From: Lithospermum erythrorhizon
Taxonomy: Eukaryota; Streptophyta; Magnoliopsida; Boraginales; Boraginaceae
Length of the DNA: 64,000 bases
Direction of reading: 5' to 3'
Assembly: GCA_019722365.1 (NCBI GenBank)
Contig: JADFUC010001513.1
Location: 62,001 to 126,000, forward strand
Shown here: piece by piece, positions 26,870 to 39,904 of the stretch
Position numbering within the stretch: the stretch's first letter is position 1
How the letters are laid out: every line of letters starts with the position of its first letter
The notes under the pieces: model-generated
Databases searched by the model: none
The model's input: only the letters and a program-made list of their open reading frames with translations
What the model was told of the DNA's origin: nothing
Translations under genes and position numbers: made by a program

Positions 26870-29818
26870 ATCACACCATAATTAAAATGATATAATATAA
26901 CGCGACCCGTCCCCGGTGGCCCCAATGAGGTTGGGGCCGTCATCAGCGCGAATAATAAAAGTCGCTGGCGATGGATATGATAGAAAAATGAGCTGCATTT
27001 CACGGAGATAAATAAGCAATCATTGACTCGTCCGTCGGATGAACTAACTTGATACTCTAATAATGAAAGTAATAATATAAATACAACATCAAACAATGGG
27101 TTTACAACAACAAGCTACTATAATATAACAAAAACTCCAAAGAATATGAAGTATGGCTGAGCTCTTACAGCCACCATCGCCACGCTTCCCGCGAATCTGT
27201 AGTACTCGATTGAAGCATCACCAGATGTCCATGACAACCTAGGCATAAAGCGCCAGCCATAGAATAGGCGGTCATTGTAGGCTGAGTGAATCTGAATATC
27301 ATGGTAATCCGCCTCTGGGACAAGGATAACTCGAGTACCTCTTGGGTATGCAGCATGAGTTATATTTTGTATGCTACTCTCAACAGGATAAATCTTTTCT
27401 TAACGGCTTTTCAACTAACACCGATAAACCAGCACTTGGCGTCGACCCGAGCACCGCATTCACGCGCCAATCCACGGGGGAAATATCTACATTAGTTATC
27501 TTCTTAAGTATAGCTAATTTCGATATAATATGCAAATTCGAACATACGCTCAACCACTTATCTTTAGTTCACCTTAAGAGTGCTACTCCCGATCATAGTC
27601 GTACACCTATTTGTTATACGAGATGTTTATCATAGAATCCCCAAATCGTTTCATTATCTTAATCTGTGACTTAGCGACTTATGTCTTAACTCAAGATAAC
27701 CTAAGTACGAAATCATCTCCCCAAATTCTTCATTTAATATATAGGCCGATTCACCTCCCGATGGTATCAACGTGTTGGTTAAGTCGAGAACTTATATATT
27801 AACACATTTGAATCTAATTTTCACACGTATATAAAATATTATCAGCATCGTCATAGATTAGCCACCCGAACTTCGGTTTATAATGTTTTTGTACCTACAC
27901 GTTCATTCAAAAGTTATCTCGACCATCGACTCAACTTTTGACATAAGGATGTATAAACGATTAATACTTGACCTAGAATCCACAAGGAAATCGATAATAT
28001 TATAAATAATCAACTAGTCTAATTGACATAATTTAAATCAAAGCGACATCTAGCATAATCAATCTGATATCCTAAATAATAAATGAGTCATAAAGCATAT
28101 CACGAGCACCAAAAGTCTAAACAACATGTAATACAACCAAATAGACCCAACCACAGCGACCCGACAACATGACTACCCAACGGTACAACCAAACCTTCCG
28201 TCGACAACGACTCGGCGACTCCATTGACTCGATCAAGCGATTGTCCGTGTATCAACACAATTAACTCAACTGACACAACAACTCAACAACTCTATCCAGC
28301 TCGACAGCTTCGCAGCACAAAACAGCGCATAACTCGATATAAGTTGGTTTCTACAACTAATGCGCATATAATCAACCTTAACTTTGCGGGGAGAAAACTT
28401 ATGTCCGTGGAAGCATAAGCTATCACCGAATGCGTAGCGAAGTCTGAAGCAATCGCCGAATCGTCCTTAGGTGCAAACCTTTCGCCAAATCGTAACTAGG
28501 AATGAAGCAATTTACGAGACGATACAACTCAACAAAAACATCAACTCGTATACAAATCTTCTAATCACATTTCGACACCACCTGCCAAAACATCTATCGA
28601 CTCGTGAGACCACCGGCGCGAATATGTGAGAAATAAACAACAGCAAAACACCAAAAATCATAAATTACAAGATGAAAAATGCAACCCCCAGACCAAGGCA
28701 CACAATCCTTGATATCAACATTTTCATATTCACATTAATATCATAATATTATTCATATCACCTTATTATTTACTTCTCATATCATTATTTCTCATAATTT
28801 CAATATCAGAACAACTTTCATAATCTTGTCACCTTTTATCATCATAAAATCATAACTCTCAACATCTCATATTCTTAATGTATTACAACAATTCATTATT
28901 TGTGTTTTCATCCCTTTCCTTTCATATTATCCCCCAAATGGTTTATTCATTTTCTATTCATTACATTCATAAACACTTATAATCTCATCCACTAATTATT
29001 ATATAATATCAACTCTTTTCTCATGTATAGTTATATCATAATATCTCAAATCCGTAATATTTCAATATCTTATATATTGATTTTCAATATAGTCCTTTAA
29101 TACAACTGATTAATTCCATCCTCATTACAACCAATTTGTTCAATTAACTCGTCTAAATCCTTATACATTTTTGTACCGTCATATCATACTAATTTAACCA
29201 AGAATACACTTTACTAAATCTTATCTCAATAATTCACTTCCTATATATATACTACTTTGCAATTTCAATATCTAACATACTTGTATACTTTTAATCTTTA
29301 TTCACTTACAACTGACCCAAAATATACCATTTTACGTACTCGTAATATTTGGAAGATTATAAACTTGTGACTGATATAAGTACTACTTCTAATTAAGCAG
29401 TTATCAACAACTTTATTACTTGATCACCTATCAAATTATCAACTTTTTCTTCTTGAATCTTGCTAGAAATCTTAGGTATATGATTTGAGAGGATAATTAC
29501 CCCAAAAGAAAAGAAAAAATTTGGAGAAAAGTGTGGAATAGGTTCGGCCAAATAGAGAGAAAAAAGAAGAAATTTTGTTTTTATAAAGGTGTTACTTAAT
29601 CTTGAAGAAAAAATGAAGCAGGCACGGTGGCTCAGCGGTGGGAATTGGCGTGAGCGAGGTAGGAGGAGGTGTCAGCTGGCGACCACGTCGTTCGTTTCTT
29701 AGCTCGGAAGGAAAAATTTAGCCGTACTTATCTACACTTATCGAGTTGAGTTTGATTTAAATGACGATACTCGATTATTATTTAAATCATAAAAATTCGA
29801 GTTATTACATATAATGTT
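26870..29818 (-). mobile_element. Large LTR-like repeat, copy 2 (probable solo LTR)
   Basis: Read on the minus strand it starts at about 29818 with TGTAATAACTCGAATTTTTA and ends near 26900 with GACGGGTCGCGTTATAT after a GGCCCCAACCTC block. This layout resembles LTRs of plant Ty3/Gypsy chromoviruses of the Tekay/Del type. It is collinear with 12655-16090. Several short open frames (27286-27802, 28224-28418) lie inside without recognisable domains. No gag-pol adjoins it. Family assignment is an inference from LTR style and length (about 2.9 kb). Confidence 0.5.
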
Positions 29819-31040
29819 AGACTTTTATTTTTAAAATAAAACTCGAACAAAAGATATTTGATTTAACTTATGATTAAAATATCTATATTTATATAACTTC
29901 TAAAAGTTTAGATAAAATGTCATCTTTTTCATTTTTTTATTAAGAACATATTGCGCTTCCAACCATGGCCGGCTATTAGGGTGTTCCGAACGGTTCTTCG
30001 CACATGGCCCCAAATTTAATGGGGCCCCTAATATTTTATATATCATGTGAATTTGTAAGTGAATTTCTAGCGTAACCGATCAAGACAGTGGTGCAAAAAA
30101 TAAATATTGGCAAGTTGGTAGTATTTTTCATAGCGATTCTCTTCTTATTTGTGCTATAATTGATGCTTATTTTTAGTTTAAGACTTTAAAGGTTTTTAAA
30201 TTCAAAAGCAGAGTCTCCATTTAGAGCGAATCGTACTTTCAACTAAAATATTTCAACTAAAATTAATTATATCGTCTTATTATTATCTTTTATTATCCAC
30301 GGTAATTATTGGCTCTATAAAGCTTTGAATAAAAAATATAGTATATTAAGCATGATTAAAATATCTATATTTATGCATCTTCTAAAATTTAGATAAAATT
30401 ACTTGATTCTTTCATTTTTATTAAGAACATATTGTTCTTCTGACTAAAATATTTCAATAAAATTAGTATTTATATCTTATTATTATCTTTATTATCATGA
30501 TTAAATTAATCATTAGATTAATAGATGGTGAGAAATACAAAGAGCCAAATTATTAGTAATACATGTAGTAACTTGTAATTAATTCATTACTAATAATGTA
30601 CAATTCGGTACAATTAATTATTTTGAGAAAAAGTTAAACTCTTGAATGGAGTTACATATGACTCATTATTATTTGGAGTTATGTATTAAATTTCATTATT
30701 TGGTTTTTTTTTCCGCCCATACGCGTGAGAATCGAGCCGGAGTTACCGATTCGTTATTGGTGTTACGTATGAATTGATATAATTAAATACATTATACTAA
30801 TAATTAATACGGTTATGATAATAAGATAATAATAATAAGATATAAATAATTAATCTATATCTTATTTAACTTATGATTTAATAAATGTGTGGTAAGAGAT
30901 GATTGTTTGCTCTCCTTTTGTTAGAACTAAAACTAAATTGTTCCTTCCAAATGAAAATAATTACAATTGGTCATTATGTCTTCTTCTTACTACATGATAG
31001 TAATAAATATGTACACATCTCCAATTGCTTATTAATTAAT

Positions 31041-31293
31041 ACTCCATCCATTCCAATTTACTTGATCATGGAGGTAAAAAATAATTTATTAAGAGGTGAA
31101 GTAATATTATTAATATACCCAAAAAAGTACTTTATCAAATAACGCTTTAATTAATCATGAAAATGAAAAGTACTTTATTAACGGAAAAAAGTGTAAAGAT
31201 CAAGATAAAATTGGATTGAAATCCTTTATGATGAAGTAAAAAGGAAATGAAAAATTTTGCTACATGATCAATTAAATTTGAACGGAGGGAGTA
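31041..31293. mobile_element. MITE (Stowaway-like ends)
   Basis: An AT-rich, non-coding unit of about 250 bp bounded by TACTCCATCCATTCCAATTT and AATTTGAACGGAGGGAGTA, which are imperfect inverted repeats. Both ends lie at a TA dinucleotide. Confidence 0.7.
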
Positions 31294-31718
31294 TTAAATG
31301 AAAATTGAAATATATATTTTCTAATAAAAGAATTATTAAGTATTTTAATATGTAAGTGATCAATTTAAACATTATCGTTTGCGGCGTAAAAGCTGGAGAG
31401 AGAAAATGCTTTATTTATTTTATTATCGAACATGATATATAACGGATATATACGCATCGGTGGTTATTAATTAATATTGAATGAAAATTGAATCTTATAA
31501 GTAATATATAATTAACTTTTATATGAAGGCGATTATTGATTGAGAATTTGATTATAATAAAACATATATATGTATATATAGTGACAATTATTTTTGCTTT
31601 TTGATGATTAAGTCAATGAATTATATAAAATAATTATTTGTGCATATGCAAAGTAAAATCTATTCAATATACTATGCTCACTTATTACAAATCTATACTC
31701 TGATATCATATATAGGAA

Positions 31719-31830
31719 ACATGAATGTTATGAAATATTTAAAATCTAAGATTAAAATCAAAAAAAAAATATGAATGTTATGGAGTATTTAAAATCTAAG
31801 ATTAAAATCAATAAAATATGAAGTAGTAAT
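31719..31830. repeat. Direct tandem duplication, ~57 bp unit
   Basis: Two adjacent copies share ATGAATGTTATG, then AGTATTTAAAATCTAAG-like sequence and ATTAAAATCAA. They differ by a few bases and a poly-A run. Intergenic, no obvious role. Confidence 0.75.
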
Positions 31831-34366
31831 ATAATGTTTAAGTTTTAATGGCAGTATAAGTAGAACAAACAAAAAAAAGACACTCTGATAACATTCATTA
31901 CATTCATTTATTAATTTATTTTTTATTACTTGTTTGTTTTGCTTAGACATAGGATTAATATTATATATATTAGAATGTTATTTGAGGACAAATAGGTGTA
32001 ACCTATCTAATTAAGTTATATATCGATTGTGTTTGATGATCTAAGTAATTCATAATTTATATAGAAAATAGTTTGACTTTATGGAGAGAGAGGCTTTTTA
32101 TACGATATGAAAATATCTTCATGTTGCAAATAATGGCCGAATTGAAAGTAAAGTGAAACGAAATAATAATAAATAAAAAGTAAGAGATTGTTTAATTTTT
32201 CGAGGACAAATGAAAAATAAATGACAATTTTAAATAGATATTTCTTTTTAAATAACATTTTTTAATAAAAAATTTATTGATATATTAATTAATCGAGTTT
32301 ATCTTTATCATAATTTCTTTTTAAATTTTTCTATATAATTATTTTTAAAATTATAAAAATATATTTTCTATCATATCCACCAACAAAAGACACTAGTAGT
32401 GATAAATAAATGCCTGAAATCACGTGGCTTGCTTGCACTCTTTCTATCCATCCCATATTCCCATGCCAGAAGATCATTGACCCCCTTTCATGTGGTGCCT
32501 CAACCCAACAACACACCCTCTCAACACATTCAGTCTACTGTTTCATCTCAATTTAATATCCCAAATTAAACCCTTTACCGACCTCCATCCAACAGATTCT
32601 ATAAAATAATTATTAATTTAAAAAGTGTTCAGACAATATTCTTTGTTACTGTATAAAATTTGGTTAAGCAAACAAATAAACCAATAGTTTGTACTCTTTT
32701 GTAATTTAGATTATGTATGTTTTGAGAAAGAACTTAAACTAGATATATAGTGAAAGTTTAGTACTTTGCAAAAATCTTTTCCAATTTATCTTCTTACATC
32801 GATTTTTAATTGAATTTGCTACATGCTCGAGATAAATCTTTATCTTGATTCTTCTTTAATTATATTATTTAAAAATTCAAAACAAAAAATATGAAAGTAT
32901 TTTAAAAATGAATCCAATAATATAAATTTTATATTTTTAAAATAATGAATAATTAATAATTGATGGTCAAAGTTTAATTTTGAAAAATTCAAACGATCCT
33001 TTTGGATTGAAGGGAGTAATTGTATTGAGTTCCTATGCAATTACATATTATATTTCAAATAAATACTTTGTACACGTAACTTAAGTGAACTATTTTAGCG
33101 TTTGTGTTATATTTACTAGGGTACTCTATATATTAAAAGAAATATAAAATACAAATCGTATTAGTTTCGAAGTTTGTAATAAGTGTGATATCGTGATGAA
33201 GTTAATTGTGGGGTTATACCTCGATTGATCGTAGGACTAGAGATTTAACTTGTAGAACTGATACGAGATTCGGTCTTTATAAAATTAAGCACCATATTAT
33301 GTTAAAGATGAAAGTGTTGTTCTTGCGTTAATTTTTTACAGGATAATTTATGCGGGCAACTAGGGTACTCTATCTTTATCTTATTGTTGCTAGTAATGAC
33401 GACCAACGTGGCAACGTCTTGTGTCATCTCGTAATCATATTTTTGAAATGCAGTAAGCTCCAACAAACAAATTTGTTGTGATCATCTACTTAGTGTCCTA
33501 GTTGGTTCACGTACATTGTCAAGTAACATTCAAACAGACATTAAACATATAAAATAAAGATACCAAAAATTAGAAGTTAAACCCATATTTGGACAATCAA
33601 ATACCAACATTTATGACAGATTCCACACAAGAAAAAGTGACTAGTGATCAGTGGGGTTAGTCTAGTCATATTATATTGATTGTAATATAGTCTCATGGAT
33701 TTCAGCGTTAAAATTCTTCATTTCATTATTATTTTTTATTTTTCAAACTACCCTTTTTGCCCGCGCTTAAAAGCAAGGTATCAATTAATTATATTCCTAA
33801 AGTCTTATTTTTATTACCCAATTTTCTTTATACTACGGAGTACATGCCAAAAGTCCTGAAAGCCTTAGCTTTTTATACTCATAGAAAGCTAGCGGTATAT
33901 ATTTTTTTTGTTCTTTCAAGAAACTTCAATCTGATACTTGATCATCATTTTATTATGTATTTATAACAATCTTTATACATGTATACACATAATTAGTGTA
34001 TTATACGGTTCAATTATCGAGGATTGATTGATAAGAAAACATGTTACATCTAGTATAAAAACATATGTGACATAAATTGTATTTTGCATGTGGTTATTTG
34101 TGGATGAATATTAATTTGGATTCAGTAAAGAGGGATTTTTGGATTAGCAAAAGGGGGATTTATTGGAAAGTTTAGAATCCGAGGTGGTTTGATTCTTGAT
34201 AAGAGACTATTGATTCAAGTTTAGTTCGAGTGTTCTTGTTTTGTTTTTTGTTTTTTTTTTATAAAAAGGAGGAGGTGAAACTGATTGATCCTTTTGAGGA
34301 ATTGGAAACTTTTTTGGTAATCTGTATATAGGAATCTTGCAAGAAAAGTGTGTAGTTCATTTGAGC

Positions 34367-34411
34367 ATGCCAAAGGGAACTGGAGAAAGTTATTGGAAAT
34401 GCAGAATATGA
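34367..34411 (+). promoter_or_regulatory. uORF overlapping the MYB start codon
   Basis: A 14-codon upstream frame (ATG CCA AAG ... ATA TGA) begins 32 bases before the MYB start codon, is out of frame with it, and ends 10 bases past its G. If this region is in the mRNA leader, ribosomes translating it would pass over the main start, which usually lowers translation of the main frame. Transcript start is unknown, so inclusion in the mRNA is inferred. Confidence 0.4.
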
Positions 34412-37400
34412 AGAAGAAAGCTAGAAATGATGAGGATATCTATGAGAAGAACAGTGATGAAGTTCCAAAACAGAAGAAAAGGCATATTGTTTCTTGGAGT
34501 TCTGAAGTATATGTTGTTTGACATTTTTTGGATTTTTTTCCAATTGGATTCTTGTTTAGTTGTGACTATGATTATTCTTGATAAGTTATATATTAAAAAA
34601 ACATTGATTTTTTCCAGGAGGATGATATACTAAGAGAACAGATTCAGAAACATGGAACTGACAAGTAAGGTTTTCTAGTGTTTCTTGAATTTTGATGAGA
34701 AGATTTGTAGTTTGATTTTGAATTTAATAATAATCAATGAAAGAATAGTTCAAATGAGGGGTGTTGAGATTTATGATGTTTGACTGCAGTTGGACAATTA
34801 TTGCTTCAAATTTTCATGATAAGACCACAAGGCAATGCAGAAGGAGGTAAAGTTCAAACCTAGCAGTTTTGTATAATCTTTTTCTTCTTTCAATAAGATT
34901 TTGTAATCTGTATTAATGTTTCCAATCTTGGGTCAATTAGGAAAGACCCTCGCTGTTATGTACTATCTATCCGCCCCCCCTCCTACCCCCGCTTAAGCGG
35001 GAACTCTCAGAGCACGGAGCATGTTGATGCTGATGATGTAGATGTATCAATGTTTGCAATCTAAGTTTGACTAGAGTTTCAAATTTCTCTATTTTGTTTC
35101 ACAGATGGTATACATATTTGAATTCTGATTTCAAGAAAGGAGGATGGTCACCTGAGGAAGACTTGCTCCTTTGTGAGGTAACCAAATTACTTATTTTTTG
35201 CTCTTGAGGCATTTTTGAAGCTCAATATTCTTCAGGTTTGTGATATCTTACTGGTGGGTAGTTTAAGAATTTTAGATTATTTCAAATTTGGAAACAGCCT
35301 CCTTGCTATCACAGGGTTAAGGTTGTGTACTATCATACCCCCCTTTACCCCGCTTGGCGGGAGCCTCTTCAAAGGCATTAGGGCATGTTAATGTTAAATG
35401 TAGATTATTTTAACTGCAATGAACATTATTAAAGAAACAGATTATGTTTTAATTGTGAACAGGCTCAAAAAGTCTTTGGAAATAGGTGGACAGAAATTGC
35501 AAAGGTGGTCTCAGGGAGGTAATAAGTTGTTGTATTAGTTTTTTCAATCTTAGAACATTCTAAAAGTTAAAGTAAACCATCAAGGGGGGTTAAAAAATTA
35601 CAGAGTACATTGCTGTTGTTTTTATGTTTTCATTTTCTGTGAATGCAGAACTGATAATGCTGTCAAGAATAGATTCTCTACACTGTGTAAGAAAAGAGCG
35701 AAGAATGAAGCCTTAGCAAAAGAGAACAACGCAATGATCAATGTAAACAACAAGAGGGTCATATTTCCAAATGGATTGAACGTTGATGGAGTTCAAGAAT
35801 CAGCACCACCTCTAAAGAAGATGAGGTAATCAAATTAATACAGCAAAGTACATTTCTCGCTATTCAAACGATGCTTCATTTTCAAATTTACACAATGGTT
35901 TAACAGGTCTGACGTCTCGAGTACTTCAGATGCTCAAAGCCATGCTGGAAAATCAACAGGGGACTATGAGAGAATTGATCAGCTTCTTAGACCTCCATTT
36001 GCAATACTAGCTGAAAACTTCCGGACTGGGGCAAGCGGGATGCTGGTTCAGGAGCAAAACAATAACAAATGTGGGGATATTTCTGATGGTAATGTGAAGG
36101 ATAAAAAGTCTTCAATCACTCATTTTCTGAATGGCATGTCAATGACTGAAAGTGAAACAAAAACAAAAACAAAAACAAATTAATACTAGGCATAGAATGT
36201 TTATTATTTCTGTTTCTTGGCTTCAGGAGCAGCTGCAGATAATAAATCTCAAGGAACAATTCTGAAAAAGGACGATCCGAGGATACTCGCCCTTTTGCAA
36301 CAAGCAGAACTTCTCAGCTCATTAGCTCTTAAAGTTAATTCTGAAGATACAGATCAGAGCCTAGAAAATGCTTGGAAGGTGAATATTCTCTTGCTGTCGA
36401 TCATAGTAGTATTAATTAATTTTATCCGCCATGTGTTCAAAAGTTTTTATATACCAGTGTAACGAAAAAATATGGCTTCAACAATTTCTTGAGAAGATGT
36501 GAAGGAAAACTACATATGGTAGTGGTCTATTCATAGACAAATTGTTATCCTAACTGTATAGTGCATGGAGTTTAAGCATGCATATCAGTTTTGATAGACT
36601 CCTTTCTAAGGCAAGAAACTTCGATGAAATGAGATATTTACAATCAGGATTTGTGATCTCTTATCTACATAACTCTAGATAATGGTCTATACATGCAGAA
36701 GGTCAGGATACTCTAGTAAAAAGAAAGCATTTCAAAAAACTGTGATAAGTTTTAGCAAGGGGTAATTGGCAAATTGCTTTAAAAGGTTAAGGGGCTTACT
36801 AGCTTGGGAAAGACAAAAGAGTAAAACAAGTGCTACCATTCCCTATTGTTTCGGCTTCTTAAATGCATGATTTTCAGGTTCTCCAAGATTACCTTAATCA
36901 AACTAAAGATGGCGCTCTAACAAAGTTCGCTGCCCCTTTCTCAAGTTGTGATCTTGTCAACTTCAAGGAATTGGTTGAGGATTCAAGTAGTAATGGATGC
37001 ATTCAACAATTTTTGAGGTAATTAACTAGACATGAGTGATGGCAATACTGATTACTGCAATTAGGAACATTTTAGCAATCATAATAATTATGGTTCATAT
37101 TTGCAGGCAACCTGATTTTCACACACCTTCTCCTAGTAACTCTGACTATAGTACTGGATCCTCAATATTGTCTCAACCTGAATATGGAAGAATCGAAAAT
37201 AGTAAAGCTGAGCACAATGCACTATTGCTTCAGGGTAGTGAAGCTGAACTACATTCAACTGCCACAGGATATCAGAAAGGTACTAATGGAAAAATAAAAT
37301 TGAGTGGCATGTAGTATTACACCTGAAAGATGTATATATATGCTTTTGCATAATTTACTGTATATCTCTTCTGACAATATCTCATCCTTCATGTGATATG

Positions 37401-37901
37401 CATTGGAATACCTTTTTTGTTGAGATGATAAACAACCGATTTATTGCAGTTGATCATCTTTCAGCCTCCACGCCAATTCAAGAGGATGGTATCGTTGTCT
37501 ATGAAAATACTGACATGGAATTCAGCTCTCCTATTCAAGTTACCCCATTATTCCAATCACTCGCAGCAGATGTTCCAACCCCAAACTTCTCAGAAAGCGT
37601 AAGTAATATAAACTTAATAACTAAATCAAGTGGAGCCTTTCAACATTATGTTTTGGACCTTCTCCTGAAATTTTAAAGCTTATCAGAAGATAGCCTTCGA
37701 CTGTTCCCTTTAACTCAAGTTACTTTTTGGGCGATGATTATCGCCAAAAATGTTTTCTAAAAACAATTTATTATTTTGTTACTGTTTCAGGAGAGGCGCT
37801 TCCTACTGAGTGCACTTGGCCTGGAATCCACATCACCATATCCAAGTGGTAATCCTACCAAACCTCCACCCTGCAAAAGGGTCCTCCTCCATAGTCTTTG
37901 A
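34399..37901 (+). CDS. MYB124: R2R3-MYB transcription factor, FOUR LIPS/MYB88 type
   Basis: Twelve exons: 34399-34506, 34618-34664, 34791-34847, 35105-35177, 35463-35518, 35649-35825, 35907-36088, 36227-36378, 36878-37017, 37107-37279, 37450-37598, 37791-37901. All introns are GT-AG and the phases close to 475 codons with the stop. The two MYB repeats span residues about 28-130 with tryptophans at 33, 53, 72 (R2) and 85, 104 (R3) plus Phe123. The atypical linker and KKGGWSPEEDLLLCEAQKVF stretch, the conserved LLQQAELLSSLA segment, SSPIQVTPLFQSLAA and the C-terminal PPPCKRVLL are hallmarks of FLP/MYB88. In Arabidopsis these nuclear factors limit the last symmetric division of the stomatal lineage and act in root gravitropism. 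The protein is slightly longer than Arabidopsis FLP (436 aa). The chosen ATG matches the family's lysine-rich N-terminus; a uORF overlaps it. Confidence 0.93.
34930..35050 (+). repeat. Au-like SINE tail relic in MYB intron 3
   Basis: Contains TGTACTATCTATCC-like sequence, a C-rich run, CCCCCGCTTAAGCGGGA and a tail built on GATGCTGATGATG. The order matches the copy in the next intron (35297-35405), and the layout resembles the 3' half of plant Au-type SINEs (C-rich ACCCC...GTGGGA followed by a TTG/TGATG tail). The 5' tRNA-derived half is not evident. Confidence 0.45.
35297..35405 (+). repeat. Au-like SINE relic in MYB intron 4
   Basis: Reads GGAAACAGCCTCCTTGCTAT, then GGGTTAAGGTTGTGTACTAT, ACCCCCCTTTACCCCGCTTG, GCGGGAGCCTC and a GTTAATGTT tail. 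The GGAAACAGCCTC...AAGGTTGTGTAC...ACCCC...GGGA order is typical of Au-type SINEs known from asterids and other plants. Orientation is the same as the gene. A further diverged relative may lie at 58,880-58,980 in the GOLD-domain gene. Confidence 0.55.
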
Positions 37902-39904
37902 CATTTCTCGGTACCTACAACCAACCTTACAGTTCCTGGAAATGGCAGGGTGGCATATAAAGAGTTCTCTTACCTTAACGTATTAAGCTATTTTTCTTTG
38001 GATCGCAGTCATTTAGACCCATTTTTTATGAAGAGGTCTATGGAGATCTCGTTTGCAATCTAGAATGCAAGGTGCATTCTAGTGTTTCTGGAAGATCACG
38101 TATGATGATCTGCATTCTTTTTTAGTTAACCTCCCTATAGGTCATATTGTTCTTTAGTAGGCTTCTTATTGGTTTTGCTCCATTCTTTTGTGTGTTCATG
38201 GGACTCGAATAAGGCTTATTTGATGTTCCCAAAAGTTTTGGCTTTGGTATGCCAATTGTATAGAATCTATACTGAAGTTTCCTAGTTATGCAGAGTGTAA
38301 TTAGAATGGCACCACGCCAATATTACATGTAGGTATTTGTTCAATAGAAAAATCAAGAAGATGGAAAGAACAACAAAATAAATATAGACAGAGCAAAAGG
38401 AGGGTCAATCAGGCAGGATTGAAACTCCTGAGTGCAGTATTTTAGGTTTGAAGACAATTATCAAGAAATGTGTGGTGTTTCACATTCTTGTCAATGCTTT
38501 TGCCTATAATGTACTTCATACTTCATGGAGTTATGAATGTAAGACAATTTTGTGTGCTGAAATATGTTCTTCTCTACAGTATTTCTTTGTTTCACAGACA
38601 AGAGAAAACATGCTTTAGCTTGGAAACAGCTAACTTGCAGAAATCAAAACTATGAAAACAGCTGACCATTTACAGCATCTTGAAACCATTACATTAACAT
38701 GACTATGCATTCAAGCAAGCTCTCCGCGAGCCGTAGAAGTGAAGGCCTGGAGCAAGACGCCAACCTTACAGCCGTGATACAATTGTGAGCGCTGGCTTCC
38801 GAATTGGAGCTTTAGAGTGAAGTGAAAAACACTATCTAATGCTTCTAATAAGGATATATAGTAAAAACAGAAATGCACATATTTTATCACTTACCGTAGT
38901 CAAAAGGTCCATGCTTTTCTCTGGCAATGACAGAAAATGACCCCCTTCCCTTTCAGTGTGTTTGAGTGAGAATGGAAATGTGGGATGTAACTTGTGGGGA
39001 AGAAGATAACAAGAGGGGGAATAAAGAAAGTCTCATATTTAAGTTGGTCAGCTATTAGTGATAGACAAATGAAATCATGACAAAAAGCAAAAGCAATAGG
39101 TAGAAAATGGAGGGAACCCTGTGCAACTTAAAGTGTGCTCCTATTTACAACATACTTTTAAGATAAAGTATGGCAAAAACTTATTTAGGACTGTGTTAGT
39201 CCAGACGAAGAGTGTGCGAACTGGTTACCTGATTGTTGCGCTTTTACTTTAGAGTATTTTACTTTCCAAAGTCGTGAATCGCCTCCTAGCTATCTACGCT
39301 TACGCTTAACAACTACCACAATGTAGTGTATTACATTATTTCTGCATTAAATTTGACCTAGATTAATACACAAGAATGTAGATTAATAAGGGTAATCTAG
39401 TGATTTCATGAATCACCAGATCTATCAGTGGCCCTACTAGCTAACCACCTTATCATTTCTGATCACTTTTAAGAGATATGTAAGGATTTCTAGTAGTTCA
39501 TCATCTTACCTTTCTTTATACAATTATTATTCCTGATTATGGAACCCATGCAAAATGAGTTCATGGTAAACAATCCATTAAGAACCTTTCTATAAAAATT
39601 AGATTAAGTTTTCCTTGAATAGGCCTGTCACATGTGATCCATAGCATAGCTGAGAAGTACTTTATTTGTTGGCACTAAGAAATTAACCATTTCCAGGATT
39701 GGTCATAAAAAGACGGGTTTAATTTAAAATCAGATAAGAAATTATTAAACCGTCTGGAACATGATAACTATAATAATATATCACTTATATCCACTACTAG
39801 AGGGTTCAAATTATTTTAGAGGTTTTTTATTGGCCTCCCCTCATCTTAAAATTAATGAATCAAAGAGAAGAGGGGTGTTTACAATGTGAATAAGTCAGCT
39901 TGCA
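37902..39904. other. MYB 3' flank and spacer to MIR395
   Basis: The first ~400 bases are likely the MYB 3'UTR; a poly(A) site could not be fixed. The rest is AT-rich. 38711-38912 holds a weak candidate for a small spliced minus-strand transcript, listed separately. Nothing else is recognised. Confidence 0.4.
38711..38912 (-). other. Candidate small spliced minus-strand gene (38 aa)
   Basis: On the minus strand an ATG at 38912 gives MDLLTT and runs in phase 0 into a perfect GTAAGT-type donor after 38895. An acceptor (CTCTAAAG) before 38809 opens a 33-codon exon that ends in TGA at 38711. The second exon is GC-richer than its surroundings, and the stretch upstream of the ATG is leader-like. 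The 38-residue product is not recognised. It may be a small peptide gene, the 5' end of a noncoding RNA, or a chance arrangement. Confidence 0.2.

Larger units (their letters stand above)
29819..34366. other. AT-rich intergenic upstream of the MYB gene
   Basis: No gene was found. Contents: a duplicated ~95-bp block (29874-29970 and 30353-30440, sharing GATTAAAATATCTATATTTAT and TATTAAGAACATATTG), a MITE (31041-31293) and a short direct duplication (31719-31830). The last few hundred bases should contain the promoter and 5' leader of the downstream MYB gene; no TATA box could be fixed with confidence. Confidence 0.4.
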
